This document shows, piece after piece, positions 1 to 9,922 of a stretch of DNA of 64,000 nt; position 1 is the stretch's first letter; each line of letters begins with the position of its first letter. The stretch is from positions 1 through 64,000 of the forward strand of contig JABMNI010000041.1 in NCBI GenBank assembly GCA_013204605.1. The letters are read 5' to 3'. The notes beneath the pieces were generated by a model that was not told where the DNA came from, did no database searches, and saw nothing but the letters and a program-made list of their open reading frames with translations. The position numbers and the translations under genes are program-made. The DNA is from Ignavibacteria bacterium. Its GTDB lineage: Bacteria; Bacteroidota; Ignavibacteria; Kapaibacteriales; Kapaibacteriaceae.

Positions 1-75
1 TACGAATTACGATTTACGATTTACGAATTACGAATTACGATTTACGAGTCCCGAGCGCGACGAGGGACGAGCTAA
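1..75. repeat. Heptamer array (TACGAWT)n followed by GC-rich hairpin-like GTCCCGAGCGCGACGAGGGAC
   Basis: Read directly: tacgaat tacgatt tacgatt tacgaat tacgaat tacgatt tacgag, then tcccgagcgcgacgaggga; related blocks near 14.4, 39.2, 46.0, 51.4-51.66 and 60.05 kb. Confidence 0.85.
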
Positions 76-155
76 TTGCTAATTGAATTTGATGATTTGG
101 TCATTTGATGATGCCAATCTTAATATCCAATGTGAAATTGCTAATTGCTAATTGT

Positions 156-404
156 CTACTGCGGTATGATTTCGTACGGCGACAACTCGTCATTAATCAC
201 CAGTGGCACCTTGCCGTGTGGTGTTTCAAGAATGACGGATTCGGTGCTCTCCATGCCCCCAAGCATGTCGGACTCGTGCTGAAGTTCGGCAATCCAGTTG
301 TACAATGCGGATGACACAGCCAGCTCGTGAGGGGGCTTACCATGTTCGTTTGCGTATCGTTCAACCGAAGCAAAAACTTCATCAAATGCATCAAACCAGT
401 CCAT
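156..404 (-). CDS. Small hypothetical protein (82 aa)
   Basis: ORF MDWFDAFDEVFASVERYANEHGKPP...; plausible coding composition, no family recognised. Confidence 0.45.
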   Translation of the reverse strand: MDWFDAFDEVFASVERYANEHGKPPHELAVSSALYNWIAELQHESDMLGGMESTESVILETPHGKVPLVINDELSPYEIIPQ

Positions 405-648
405 TTTTCCTACTTTTTCTATGTAAAAATGGCAAAACGCCAGACCACATACAACAACCTCGCAAGCGCCCCGAAGTTACCCATGAGTTATTAACACACA
501 GCCTGGGAGAGCCCCTTTTACCATTAATTCGCGTTTTTTCCATATTTTAACACTCTTTTCTCGGGCCCTAAACTTGTTTCAATAACCTTTAGCGACGAAT
601 GCGATGCGGAGGGCCGCGCAAAGTAATTCGTTTGGTTCGGAGTATTAC

Positions 649-2901
649 ATGTCGGAACAGACAGAAGATCAAAATGAAGTTACACAGGACAGTTCAGCCG
701 ATACGGCGAACGATGCGCCTGAAGTAGCTGTGGAAGTGGTGGAAGAAGAAACAGTTGCAGTACCGGAAGCTCCGGTAGCGGTGGCTGAAGAAGTAGTTGA
801 AGAACAAGTAAGCGCAGTTGAGGCTGTTGCAGCACAAACAACATTTGTTGAAGAGACATCGATGGAATCGATTGCTATGCGTGCTGCTCAAAAAGCAATC
901 AACACAAAATCTGCCATGGCTAAAATTCTCGAAGGGGAGTTGGATGACGTGTCGATGACAGATGATGCGTTTAGAAGCTTGTTCGATGACAAACTTTCAC
1001 GTGTAAAAGAAGATGAGATGGTTCACGGTACAGTGGTATCGGTAACCAAGGATGAAATTTTAGTCGACATCGGATTCAAATCACTAGGTATTGTTCCGCG
1101 CGCTGAATTTGTTGGTGCCGAGACTTTGTTACCGGGTGATGGCGTTGACGTATTTGTTGAGAAGATAGAAGATGGCGAAGGACGACTAATTCTTAGTCGA
1201 CGTCGCGCTGACTTCATGAAAACTTGGGAAGATATTCTTAAGCTTCATGAAACTCAGGCTATCACTCCTGTACACATTCTGCGTAGAATCAAGGGTGGAA
1301 TGGTTGTTGACCTTTTGGGTATCGAGGCCTTCCTTCCGGGATCGCAAATCGATGTTCGTCCGGTTCGTGACTTCGACGCATGGGTTGGAAAAACTCTCGA
1401 CGTTCGTGTAGTTAAGGTAAATCATCCTAGCGAGAACGTTGTTGTAAGTCATAAGGTATTGCTTGAAGAGCACTTGGCTGAACAACGCGGAAAAATTCTT
1501 GAGCTACTTGAGAAGGGTCTTGTACTTGAAGGTGTGGTTAAAGCAATCGCAGACTTCGGAGTATTTGTTGACCTTGGTGGTGTTGATGGTTTGGTACACA
1601 TCACAGATCTATCATGGGGTAGAGTTACTCATCCAAGTGAGATTGTTCAACTTGATGAGCACGTTAAAGTTGTGGTCCTTGAGTACGATGAGAATCGCAA
1701 ACGAATCTCGTTGGGAATGAAGCAACTAACACCTCATCCATGGGATCAGATTTCGGAACGTTACGAGCCGAACTCGACGGTATCCGGCAAGGTTGTTTCC
1801 TTGACTGACTACGGCGCGTTTATTGAAATTGAAAAAGGTGTTGAAGGCTTGATTCACATTAGTGAGATGAGCTGGACTCAGCACGTTAAGCATCCATCGC
1901 AGGTTGTGAGCTTGGGTCAAGTTGTTAACGCGGTTGTATTGAGTATCGACAAAGGCGAGCGCAAACTTGCCCTTGGTATGAAGCAACTCGAGCCTGATCC
2001 TTGGAACGACCTAACAGCTAAGTATCCGGTTGATTCAACGCACAAAGGTATTGTTCGCAACCTCACCAACTTTGGTGTGTTTGTTGAACTTGAGCCTGGT
2101 GTTGATGGACTGGTTCACATTTCTGACCTTTCTTGGACAAAGAAAATTCGTCATCCGGGTGAGTTTGTGAAGAAGGGCGACGAACTTGATGTTATCGTTC
2201 TTGCTATCGACAACGAGCACCGTCGGATTTCTCTTGGCCATAAGCAGATCAGCGAAAACCCATGGGATATCTTTGAGAACGAATTTGGTGTTGGCACCGA
2301 AACTGAAGGTAAAATCATTCGCATCATCGATAAAGGTGTGATTGTTGAACTTCCTCAGGGTGTTGATGGATTCGTTCCGGTATCACAACTTTCGTTCGCA
2401 CCTGTTCGGAACATTGCAGACTTCTTCAACCCTGATGATACGTTGATGATTAAGGTTGTAGAGTTTGATAAAGAGCAGAAGAAGATTGTTCTTTCCGCAG
2501 TTGAGTATTTGCGCGGTAGAGGTGCCGAAGAGATTGACGCATACAATGCGAAACACCCGGTTCCAAATGCTGACAAATACAATACGGACGGTTCGGCTTC
2601 AACTTCGACAACCATGGAAGATCTTGAAGATTCTTTCCCGGTTGAAGAATTGGGTCTGGACTATTCTGGAATTCAGATTCCCGACATCATTATCGACGAA
2701 GATGATAATGGTGACCGCGTTGTAGAACCAGTCAAAAAAGCTCCAAAGGCGAAGGCGAAAGCTAAAGTTGTCGCTGAGGCTCCGGCTGAAGTTGTTGCTG
2801 AGGCTGCTGCTGAAGTTGCTGCTGAGGCTGCTGCTGATGACGTAGCTGCTGACGACGCTCCTGCAGAGGATGCCGCTAGCACGGAAGAGCCAACAGCGTA
2901 A
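649..2901 (+). CDS. rpsA: 30S ribosomal protein S1, multiple S1 domains, Ala/Glu-rich C-terminal tail
   Basis: Repeated S1 motifs (GKVVSLTDYGAFIEIEKGVEGLIHISEMSW, GIVRNLTNFGVFVELEPGVDGLVHISDLSW); start chosen at MSEQTEDQ. Confidence 0.95.
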   Translation: MSEQTEDQNEVTQDSSADTANDAPEVAVEVVEEETVAVPEAPVAVAEEVVEEQVSAVEAVAAQTTFVEETSMESIAMRAAQKAINTKSAMAKILEGELDDVSMTDDAFRSLFDDKLSRVKEDEMVHGTVVSVTKDEILVDIGFKSLGIVPRAEFVGAETLLPGDGVDVFVEKIEDGEGRLILSRRRADFMKTWEDILKLHETQAITPVHILRRIKGGMVVDLLGIEAFLPGSQIDVRPVRDFDAWVGKTLDVRVVKVNHPSENVVVSHKVLLEEHLAEQRGKILELLEKGLVLEGVVKAIADFGVFVDLGGVDGLVHITDLSWGRVTHPSEIVQLDEHVKVVVLEYDENRKRISLGMKQLTPHPWDQISERYEPNSTVSGKVVSLTDYGAFIEIEKGVEGLIHISEMSWTQHVKHPSQVVSLGQVVNAVVLSIDKGERKLALGMKQLEPDPWNDLTAKYPVDSTHKGIVRNLTNFGVFVELEPGVDGLVHISDLSWTKKIRHPGEFVKKGDELDVIVLAIDNEHRRISLGHKQISENPWDIFENEFGVGTETEGKIIRIIDKGVIVELPQGVDGFVPVSQLSFAPVRNIADFFNPDDTLMIKVVEFDKEQKKIVLSAVEYLRGRGAEEIDAYNAKHPVPNADKYNTDGSASTSTTMEDLEDSFPVEELGLDYSGIQIPDIIIDEDDNGDRVVEPVKKAPKAKAKAKVVAEAPAEVVAEAAAEVAAEAAADDVAADDAPAEDAASTEEPTA

Positions 2902-2926
2902 AATCACCGCAAGTTGATTAGTAATT

Positions 2927-2962
2927 AGAGTCCTGAGCGTTTTGCTCAGGACTCTTTTTTTT
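2927..2962 (+). terminator. Rho-independent terminator after rpsA
   Basis: Perfect 12-bp stem AGAGTCCTGAGC / GCTCAGGACTCT, loop GTTTT, followed by T-run. Confidence 0.9.
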
Positions 2963-2975
2963 GTTCTGATTAGTT

Positions 2976-4271
2976 TTGAATGTTATGTTACAAGACCCCA
3001 ACAAAGAATTACTCCACCAATTGTTTGCCATGACGTTCCAAGGCATCAAGCCGGGATTGGAACGCATTCAACAAATGTTGCAGACGCTGAATAATCCACA
3101 CCTTTTGTTTCCCGTAATTCATGTTGCAGGTACAAACGGTAAGGGCAGTACAAGTAGCATTCTTGCTTCGGTTTTGCGAAGCGCGGGGTACAAGGTTGGA
3201 CTCTACACTTCACCGCACATCGTCAGCTTTAACGAGCGCATAAAAATCAACGCGGAAAATATTTCCGACTCCGACGTGGCACGCCTGGCAAGCCCCCTAA
3301 TGGAAGAAGCTAGACAGATTGGCGGAACATTTTTCGAGGTGACTACTGCAATGGCGTTTCAGTATTTCGCTGAGCAGCGCGTGGATGTGGCCGTGATTGA
3401 AGTGGGCATGGGCGGACGGCTGGATGCGACAAATGTGGTGGAGCCAATTTTGAGTGTGATCACGGCAATCGATTTAGATCACACGGAATATCTGGGGAAT
3501 ACCATCGCAAAAATTGCCGCTGAGAAAGGGGGCATTATTAAATGCGGAATTCCAGTTATCGTTTCGGAACAGTCGCCGCATCACCGAGCTGAGGTATATA
3601 AAACGCTCACCGACATTGCAGAAAAAATAAATTCGCAAGTGGTTTTTGCCGATGATGTAGTAAAGGTCGAAATCGATCACGTTCATCCCGATCTTAGCAT
3701 GAGTGTAAGCGTTATCGACGATGATTTTTTGCATTACTACAACGTAGATATTGCCGGTGCGCATCAGGCCGCAAACGTTGCGACAGTTTTGGCGGCGATT
3801 CCATTTTTGCAACGACTCTATTTCATAAACGCCGATCAGCTGCGTTATGGAATCGAGCATGTACGAGAGCAGAGTGGCCTGTATGGTCGCGTAACGCTCA
3901 TAAACAAAACGCCGACCACCGTGCTTGACGTTTCGCACAATCCTGCCGGCATTACAACATTGGCCAACACGCTGTCGGCCGCTGGCTATGTCACTCCGAA
4001 TTGGAACGTTGTGTTTGGCGCTATGCAAGACAAAGATGTCGCGGGCATGCTAAAAGCTGCAGCTGTTTTTGCCGGACATTTCCATTTGTGCACACCTAAA
4101 ATTGCTCGCGCAGCATCGGTTGACGAACTTGAAAAACTACTAACTGAATTCAGTTCAATTTCGTACACCGTTCACGCATCTGTCGCTGATGCATTTAGGT
4201 CAGCACAACTTGCCGGTCCAACTATTGTATGCGGATCATTTCACGTTGCCGACGAAGTTCTCACCTCGTGA
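2976..4271 (+). CDS. folC: Bifunctional folylpolyglutamate/dihydrofolate synthase
   Basis: VAGTNGKGSTSSILASVLRSAGYKVGLYTSPH, GMGGRLDATNVV Mur-ligase-type motifs. Confidence 0.93.
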   Translation: MNVMLQDPNKELLHQLFAMTFQGIKPGLERIQQMLQTLNNPHLLFPVIHVAGTNGKGSTSSILASVLRSAGYKVGLYTSPHIVSFNERIKINAENISDSDVARLASPLMEEARQIGGTFFEVTTAMAFQYFAEQRVDVAVIEVGMGGRLDATNVVEPILSVITAIDLDHTEYLGNTIAKIAAEKGGIIKCGIPVIVSEQSPHHRAEVYKTLTDIAEKINSQVVFADDVVKVEIDHVHPDLSMSVSVIDDDFLHYYNVDIAGAHQAANVATVLAAIPFLQRLYFINADQLRYGIEHVREQSGLYGRVTLINKTPTTVLDVSHNPAGITTLANTLSAAGYVTPNWNVVFGAMQDKDVAGMLKAAAVFAGHFHLCTPKIARAASVDELEKLLTEFSSISYTVHASVADAFRSAQLAGPTIVCGSFHVADEVLTS

Positions 4272-4348
4272 TAACCATGTACTCAGCACGCACTTACCAC
4301 GCACTCACCTCGTGATAACCAGGTACTCAGCACGCACTTACCACGCAC
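4261..4348. repeat. 44-bp tandem duplication spanning the folC stop codon
   Basis: tcacctcgtgataacc(a/-)tgtactcagcacgcacttaccacgcac-type unit at 4261 and again at 4305. Confidence 0.85.
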
Positions 4349-4359
4349 TCACTACACAC

Positions 4360-5619
4360 TCACCACGTAACAACTAACGCAAGCGCAAATAATACCGTAG
4401 CAACAATCTGAAGTTTAATGGTGTTCACATTAGCCTTCACCAGAGTTCTAAGCAAGATGTGTTTGCGCATATACGAGATAATCCATGCACCGTACATTAA
4501 GCTCACCAGTGCTGAGATGTTGAGAAGGGGCTTTCCATACATTAGCCCAAGCCACACTGTGACTGCAATGCTGAGCATCCAAAACATTGAGTAGAAAAGT
4601 ATGGCGCTCTTTTTTCCGAACGTTACGATGAGATGATTTTTTCCTGTAGAGGCATCGCCCTCTTCGTCGGGCACTTGATTAAGAACCAAAATATTTGTGG
4701 TTAGAAGTCCCGCCGGAATTCCAAACAAAAATGCTTCCCAAGAATATGCGGAAGTAAGAACGTAGTGCATTCCCATCGTAATTAACGGACCGAAGGCCAG
4801 TCCAATAACAATCTCTCCCAGACCATGCCTGGCAACCAGTCTGATGGGCGGCGCGGTGTAAAAGAAGCCCAGGAACAAACCAATGGTTCCTATCACAAGC
4901 ACTCCTGTGCCAACAACGCTGGTTAAATAGACGCCAATAACTAGTGCTGCAATAGCCAAACCAATGGCCACATTTCTAGTACCTTTTAAATCTATCAATC
5001 GCATTTCAATTGCTCTGCTGCCACCCGAATACTGCACAAAATATTTCGAGTTTGCAGCATCAGTTCCATTCTTAACATCGAAATAATCATTAAAAACATT
5101 GCTAGCCAAATGTAGGAATGCTACGCCCAGAATGGCAAGTATTGCATGTGTCCACACAATCGGAATTCCTACTACACCACTACTATATGCCAGTCCAATA
5201 AATGTCGGTGTCAACGCCGCGGTCAAAAACGGAGCTCTGGTGATAACTAACCACCGAATAATTTTCGTAGCAGTTTTAATTGGAACATCAACTACTTCAC
5301 TCAACTCCTCTGTTACGCCGCAATAACCAATTTGCACCCCGCCTTTAAACGTCGGTGAAATTCTAATTCGAGCACCGAATTCGTCACCGTTCTTTCGAAT
5401 AAAAACAGTGTCGGTCACATACTCGCCATCCTTCACCGCAGAAGTAAGCCACGTGTTCAAATTCTGAAGGACAATCTCGCCCGGCGAAAACAACGAAACG
5501 CGCTGCCTCGAAACAACCTCTTGTGCATTATACCCAAACATTGCCTCGGCACCCGAACTAAACGTTTCTATGATGCCTTCCATATCACACGTGATAACCG
5601 ATTTGTCTGCAGCCGCCAT
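4360..5619 (-). CDS. PAS domain fused to UbiA-family prenyltransferase (MenA-like)
   Basis: N-terminal PAS (DMEGIIETFSSGAEAMFGYNAQEVV...VFIRKNGDEFGARIRISP), then UbiA motifs ASNVFNDYFDVKNGTD and NQVPDEEGDASTGK with several TM segments. Confidence 0.85.
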   Translation of the reverse strand: MAAADKSVITCDMEGIIETFSSGAEAMFGYNAQEVVSRQRVSLFSPGEIVLQNLNTWLTSAVKDGEYVTDTVFIRKNGDEFGARIRISPTFKGGVQIGYCGVTEELSEVVDVPIKTATKIIRWLVITRAPFLTAALTPTFIGLAYSSGVVGIPIVWTHAILAILGVAFLHLASNVFNDYFDVKNGTDAANSKYFVQYSGGSRAIEMRLIDLKGTRNVAIGLAIAALVIGVYLTSVVGTGVLVIGTIGLFLGFFYTAPPIRLVARHGLGEIVIGLAFGPLITMGMHYVLTSAYSWEAFLFGIPAGLLTTNILVLNQVPDEEGDASTGKNHLIVTFGKKSAILFYSMFWMLSIAVTVWLGLMYGKPLLNISALVSLMYGAWIISYMRKHILLRTLVKANVNTIKLQIVATVLFALALVVTW

Positions 5620-5801
5620 GGCGTCTCCTGGATGAATGTTGATGAGATGGGTGCTAATATACTAAACTGACCCACTGGTCGGAAGTCTAATGTGGAAATT
5701 TATTAAATCTTGCCGGGGAACTTTTGCCGGGGAAGAAAATTGGGTTTCGTAGTTTTGTCCTTCATAATCCTTCCCCTCATAAACAAAATCTTCCCTTAAG
5801 A

Positions 5802-7328
5802 ATGCAAAAAACAGCGCTGTTATCCGTTTCAGATAAGACAGGAATTACCGAACTAGCAAAACACCTACATGACCTTGGATATCGCATAATGTCGACCGGT
5901 GGCACCGCAAAAGCGGTAAGCGAAGCCGGAATTCCGGTGGTTTCGGTGTCTACAATTACGGGCTTTCCTGAAATAATGAACGGTCGCGTAAAAACACTAC
6001 ACCCGAACGTTCACGGTGGACTGCTGGCAGTGATGGACAATCCGTCGCACGTAAAAGCTCTGAAGGAACATGGTATCGACAAAATAGATGTCCTAGTTGT
6101 AAATCTGTATCCGTTCGAAGCAACCGTGGCGAAGGCCGATGCAACACACGAAGAAGTGATAGAAAATATCGACATCGGTGGACCAGCCATGGTGCGCGCA
6201 GCAGCAAAAAATTATTTGCACACCGTTGTTGTCGTCAACCCAGATCGGTATGCAGAGTTGACAACCATGCTCACAAATAACGACGTACCAAAAACCACTC
6301 GTCTCAATCTCGCGCTCGAAGCGTTTGCGCACACCGCTCAATACGACGCACGTATCGCGCAGTATCTAACCACGTTTACAAAAAACGAAAACATTCGCGA
6401 GACTGCAATCCCCTTGCGCGTAGATCAACACTTGCGATACGGCGAGAACCCGCACCAAACTGCAACGCTGTACGGCGATTTCACAAAAATTTTTACACAA
6501 CTGCACGGCAAGGAATTGTCGTACAATAACATCATCGACATCGACGCCGCAGCAAAACTCTGCACAGAATTTTCACAGCCTGCCGTAGTAATCGTTAAGC
6601 ACACAAACCCTTGCGGCGTGGGCATTGCAGACACCCTCACCGACGCATGGCACAAGGCCTTCGCCACCGATACAGTAAGCCCCTTTGGCGGAATAGTTGC
6701 TGTCAACCGCGAAGTTGACAAACAATTCGCCGAAACAATTCACAGCATTTTTACCGAGGTTGTAATTGCGCCGAGTTTCTCCGCAGAGGCACTCGAAATT
6801 CTGCAAAAGAAAAAAGATCGACGTCTAATGATTTCAAACGGCGAACTACTTGCAAATAATTTTGGCAACGATTTCAAATCTGTGTCAGGGGGCTTTCTGG
6901 TTCAATCAACTGATGCGGCATTGTTAAATGCAGGCGCCTTAAAAGTTGTAACCGAGCGCAAACCAACTACTGATGAAGAAGCTGCCATGATGTTCGCGTG
7001 GACAATTGCAAAGCACGTAAAAAGTAACGCAATTGTATATGCCGCCGCCGATCGTACGCTTGCCATTGGTGCGGGTCAGATGTCGCGGTTAGATTCCGCT
7101 CGAATTGCCGTGCGCAAGGCTGCCGACGCTAACATCCCGTTAGACGGCTGCGCAGTAGCATCAGATGCATTTTTTCCTTTTGCCGATGGATTGCTGCAAG
7201 CCGCCGAGGCCGGTGCCACCTGCGTTATACAACCGGGCGGATCAATCCGCGACGAAGAAGTTATTGCCGCAGCTAATGAAAAGGGGCTTGCCATGATGTT
7301 CACTGGAATGCGCCACTTCAAGCACTAA
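5802..7328 (+). CDS. purH: Bifunctional AICAR formyltransferase/IMP cyclohydrolase
   Basis: MQKTALLSVSDKTGITELAKHLHDLGY; RYGENPHQTA; VKHTNPCGVG. Confidence 0.97.
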   Translation: MQKTALLSVSDKTGITELAKHLHDLGYRIMSTGGTAKAVSEAGIPVVSVSTITGFPEIMNGRVKTLHPNVHGGLLAVMDNPSHVKALKEHGIDKIDVLVVNLYPFEATVAKADATHEEVIENIDIGGPAMVRAAAKNYLHTVVVVNPDRYAELTTMLTNNDVPKTTRLNLALEAFAHTAQYDARIAQYLTTFTKNENIRETAIPLRVDQHLRYGENPHQTATLYGDFTKIFTQLHGKELSYNNIIDIDAAAKLCTEFSQPAVVIVKHTNPCGVGIADTLTDAWHKAFATDTVSPFGGIVAVNREVDKQFAETIHSIFTEVVIAPSFSAEALEILQKKKDRRLMISNGELLANNFGNDFKSVSGGFLVQSTDAALLNAGALKVVTERKPTTDEEAAMMFAWTIAKHVKSNAIVYAAADRTLAIGAGQMSRLDSARIAVRKAADANIPLDGCAVASDAFFPFADGLLQAAEAGATCVIQPGGSIRDEEVIAAANEKGLAMMFTGMRHFKH

Positions 7329-7371
7329 GCATTACTTGTTTTTCTGTATCACTATTCCTGAGTCAGAGTCT

Positions 7372-9885
7372 TTACTTCGCGTTTCTACTCGCCTCATGTA
7401 GCACGTCCAAATTGTGCTGCACTTTCCCATATACAGTGTCTTCCGGAAAGGTTGAATCGGTACCAATCTCACCCGCAGGATACCGCATCATAATCTCCAC
7501 TGCATCTTCTAACGTAGTAATTGGATAGATGAAGAATTTCTTTTTTCGGATAGCTTCAACAATTTCGTCACGTAGCATTATGTCTGAAACGTTTTGATAC
7601 GGTATTGCAACTCCTTGCGTGCCAGTTAGCCCCCTATCCATACAGACTTCAAAGAAGCCCGTAATTTTTTCGTTCACGCCACCGATTGGTTGCACGTCAC
7701 CTTTTTGATTTATCGAGCCTGTTATGGCAAAATCTTGTCTGATGGGAATGTTGGAAATCGCCGAAAGCAAGATGAGAATTTCGGCCACAGATGCACTGTC
7801 GCCGTCGATGCCGCCATACGATTGTTCAAACGCAATACTGGCCGTAAACGATATTGGTTGAGAGCGAGAGAAAAGCGATCGCAGTAGTCCCGATAATATC
7901 AACACGCCCTTAGAGTGGATGGCTCCACTCATATCAACCTCGCGCTCGATGTTCACGATGCCGGCGTTTCCGGCACTGACAGTAGCTGTGATGCGCGATG
8001 GTTTGCCGTATGCTACAATGCCGGCTTCGTATACAGTTAGTCCATTAATCTGACCCACTCGTTCGCCCTTGACATCGATTAGCAATGTCCCTTTTGTTAT
8101 CTCTTCGCGCATCTGTATATCCACGCTGTTGCTGCGCCACCTGCGTTGCTCCAACGCGTGTAAAACATGTGTACGGGTTACAATTTTGCCACCATTGATT
8201 TTTGCAAAATGAGAAGCCTCCCGAAAAACATCAGCAACGTAGCTGAATTGAAGCGAGATTTTCGATTTCGATTCCGAGTATGCCACGGCCCACTCTACTA
8301 TAGCTGAAGCGCCCGATGCATTACAGTGTAATAACGATTCCTCCTGCGCAAGCCGGTGAAAAAATCGACAATAGTTCTGCACCATTGTGACCGAAAGTTT
8401 TGCCGTATCATCGAATTGCGAATGCACCTTAAACATTTTATGAAAGTCTTCATCGGCCGCCCACAAGGCATCATAGATGCTCGGATCTCCAAGCAATATC
8501 ACCTTAACATTCACCTTAATCCATTCGGGATTTATTTGGTTAAGTTGCATTTGATTTTCGGGTGACTGTATCTCCAATCGGTTGTACAGTAGCACTTTCT
8601 TTAACGCATTCCAAAGCGTTGCATCAGCTAACAAATCCATTGCATTCAGAACAATGTATCCACCATCGGCACGCAACAAAGAACCCGCGCGAATATTTGT
8701 AAAGTCACTCACCACAAACCCGCTCGAGTCCATGCGCTTTTCGATCGTACCAAATAAACTCGCAAACGTTGGCGACGTTTCAACAAGGATCGGCGCCGTC
8801 TTCGTATCGTAGTTGTCTACAATCAAATTCACATAATGCTTTCGTTCAAGAACCTTGATCTGCTCATCTGCAACGGGATCCACCACACCTGCCTGTTGAG
8901 CAGAATACGCTTTGACGTATTCTTCCAAATGCCGCAACAAGAACGCCGTAACGCCCAACAAATATTGCTCAACTCGTTCGCGTGGAAAACTGTGTCGAAC
9001 ATCCGATAATACTGCATTTAGTAAAATCTCCACAGCAACTCGGTCATGCTTAGAAAGTTCGCGTTTGAAATTCGTCATTAGGCGCAACGACCTTCTACCC
9101 AAATCATTCAATTCGTCGCGGTGAATCGCATATTTTTTGCGAATTTTTTCAACCTCTTTCAGCGTAATCCCACCCTTCGCCAGCAATTCGTCCAGCTCAT
9201 CTGGTGAAAGGGGCTTTCCATCTACTAAGGGGAATATCTCGGAGCGCGTTGTGCCGTCTTCTTCCTGCAGTTGACCGAGCACGAAGCCCACCGGACGCAA
9301 CTTTGCATCGTACTCTTGCAAGAGGTCTTGCTCCAAGGTCTGATACCGCTGAATAATTTCTTTGCGTTTCGATTGAAATTGTTCCTCGTCGAAAAGCATT
9401 GGGATGCGGCGCTTAATCACGGTAAAGCAATCCGACATCATCTCCTTAAATACTCGACCTTCTCCAACATCAAAACGTAGCAACACCGGACACTCTGGCT
9501 GTTTAAAATTGTACACGTAGGCAAAGTCATATAACTCTTCAACTAAATGTTTGTGCTCATCCAAGATTTGCCTAACCGTTGTCATTCTTCCTGTACCAAC
9601 CACGCCAGAAGCCCAAATGTTATAGCCTTGACTTCTAATTTGTGCGCCCAAACGTATGGCTTCGATGGCCCTATCCTGTCCGACAATTTTATTGAGGGGT
9701 ATTAACTCTCGCGTCGTTTTAAACTTCACCCACTTTGTAGGACATACCCATTGTGCGTCTGCCGCAGTCAAAGGCACAAACTTTCGGAGCATGGCCACAG
9801 GAACCGCAGGCTTTGCAGTTTTCAGTCTTTTTTTCGAAGCTGTAGTAGGTGTTTTCTTACTTACATCAGAATTTTTCTTTGCCAT
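7372..9885 (-). CDS. Lon-like ATP-dependent protease (AAA_32 type)
   Basis: IVGQDRAIEAIRLG, ADGGYIVLNAMDLL, Lon Ser site GGIDGDSASVAEILILLSA; start taken at MAKKNSD because the listed ORF overlaps its upstream neighbour. Confidence 0.9.
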   Translation of the reverse strand: MAKKNSDVSKKTPTTASKKRLKTAKPAVPVAMLRKFVPLTAADAQWVCPTKWVKFKTTRELIPLNKIVGQDRAIEAIRLGAQIRSQGYNIWASGVVGTGRMTTVRQILDEHKHLVEELYDFAYVYNFKQPECPVLLRFDVGEGRVFKEMMSDCFTVIKRRIPMLFDEEQFQSKRKEIIQRYQTLEQDLLQEYDAKLRPVGFVLGQLQEEDGTTRSEIFPLVDGKPLSPDELDELLAKGGITLKEVEKIRKKYAIHRDELNDLGRRSLRLMTNFKRELSKHDRVAVEILLNAVLSDVRHSFPRERVEQYLLGVTAFLLRHLEEYVKAYSAQQAGVVDPVADEQIKVLERKHYVNLIVDNYDTKTAPILVETSPTFASLFGTIEKRMDSSGFVVSDFTNIRAGSLLRADGGYIVLNAMDLLADATLWNALKKVLLYNRLEIQSPENQMQLNQINPEWIKVNVKVILLGDPSIYDALWAADEDFHKMFKVHSQFDDTAKLSVTMVQNYCRFFHRLAQEESLLHCNASGASAIVEWAVAYSESKSKISLQFSYVADVFREASHFAKINGGKIVTRTHVLHALEQRRWRSNSVDIQMREEITKGTLLIDVKGERVGQINGLTVYEAGIVAYGKPSRITATVSAGNAGIVNIEREVDMSGAIHSKGVLILSGLLRSLFSRSQPISFTASIAFEQSYGGIDGDSASVAEILILLSAISNIPIRQDFAITGSINQKGDVQPIGGVNEKITGFFEVCMDRGLTGTQGVAIPYQNVSDIMLRDEIVEAIRKKKFFIYPITTLEDAVEIMMRYPAGEIGTDSTFPEDTVYGKVQHNLDVLHEASRNAK

Positions 9886-9922
9886 ATTTGATTTTTGATA
9901 GTCGGAGTTGTCTTCGCAATAA

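Noticed and set aside
3474-4028. 184-aa minus-strand ORF inside folC
   Set aside because: Antisense shadow of a clearly conserved gene; no recognisable domain.
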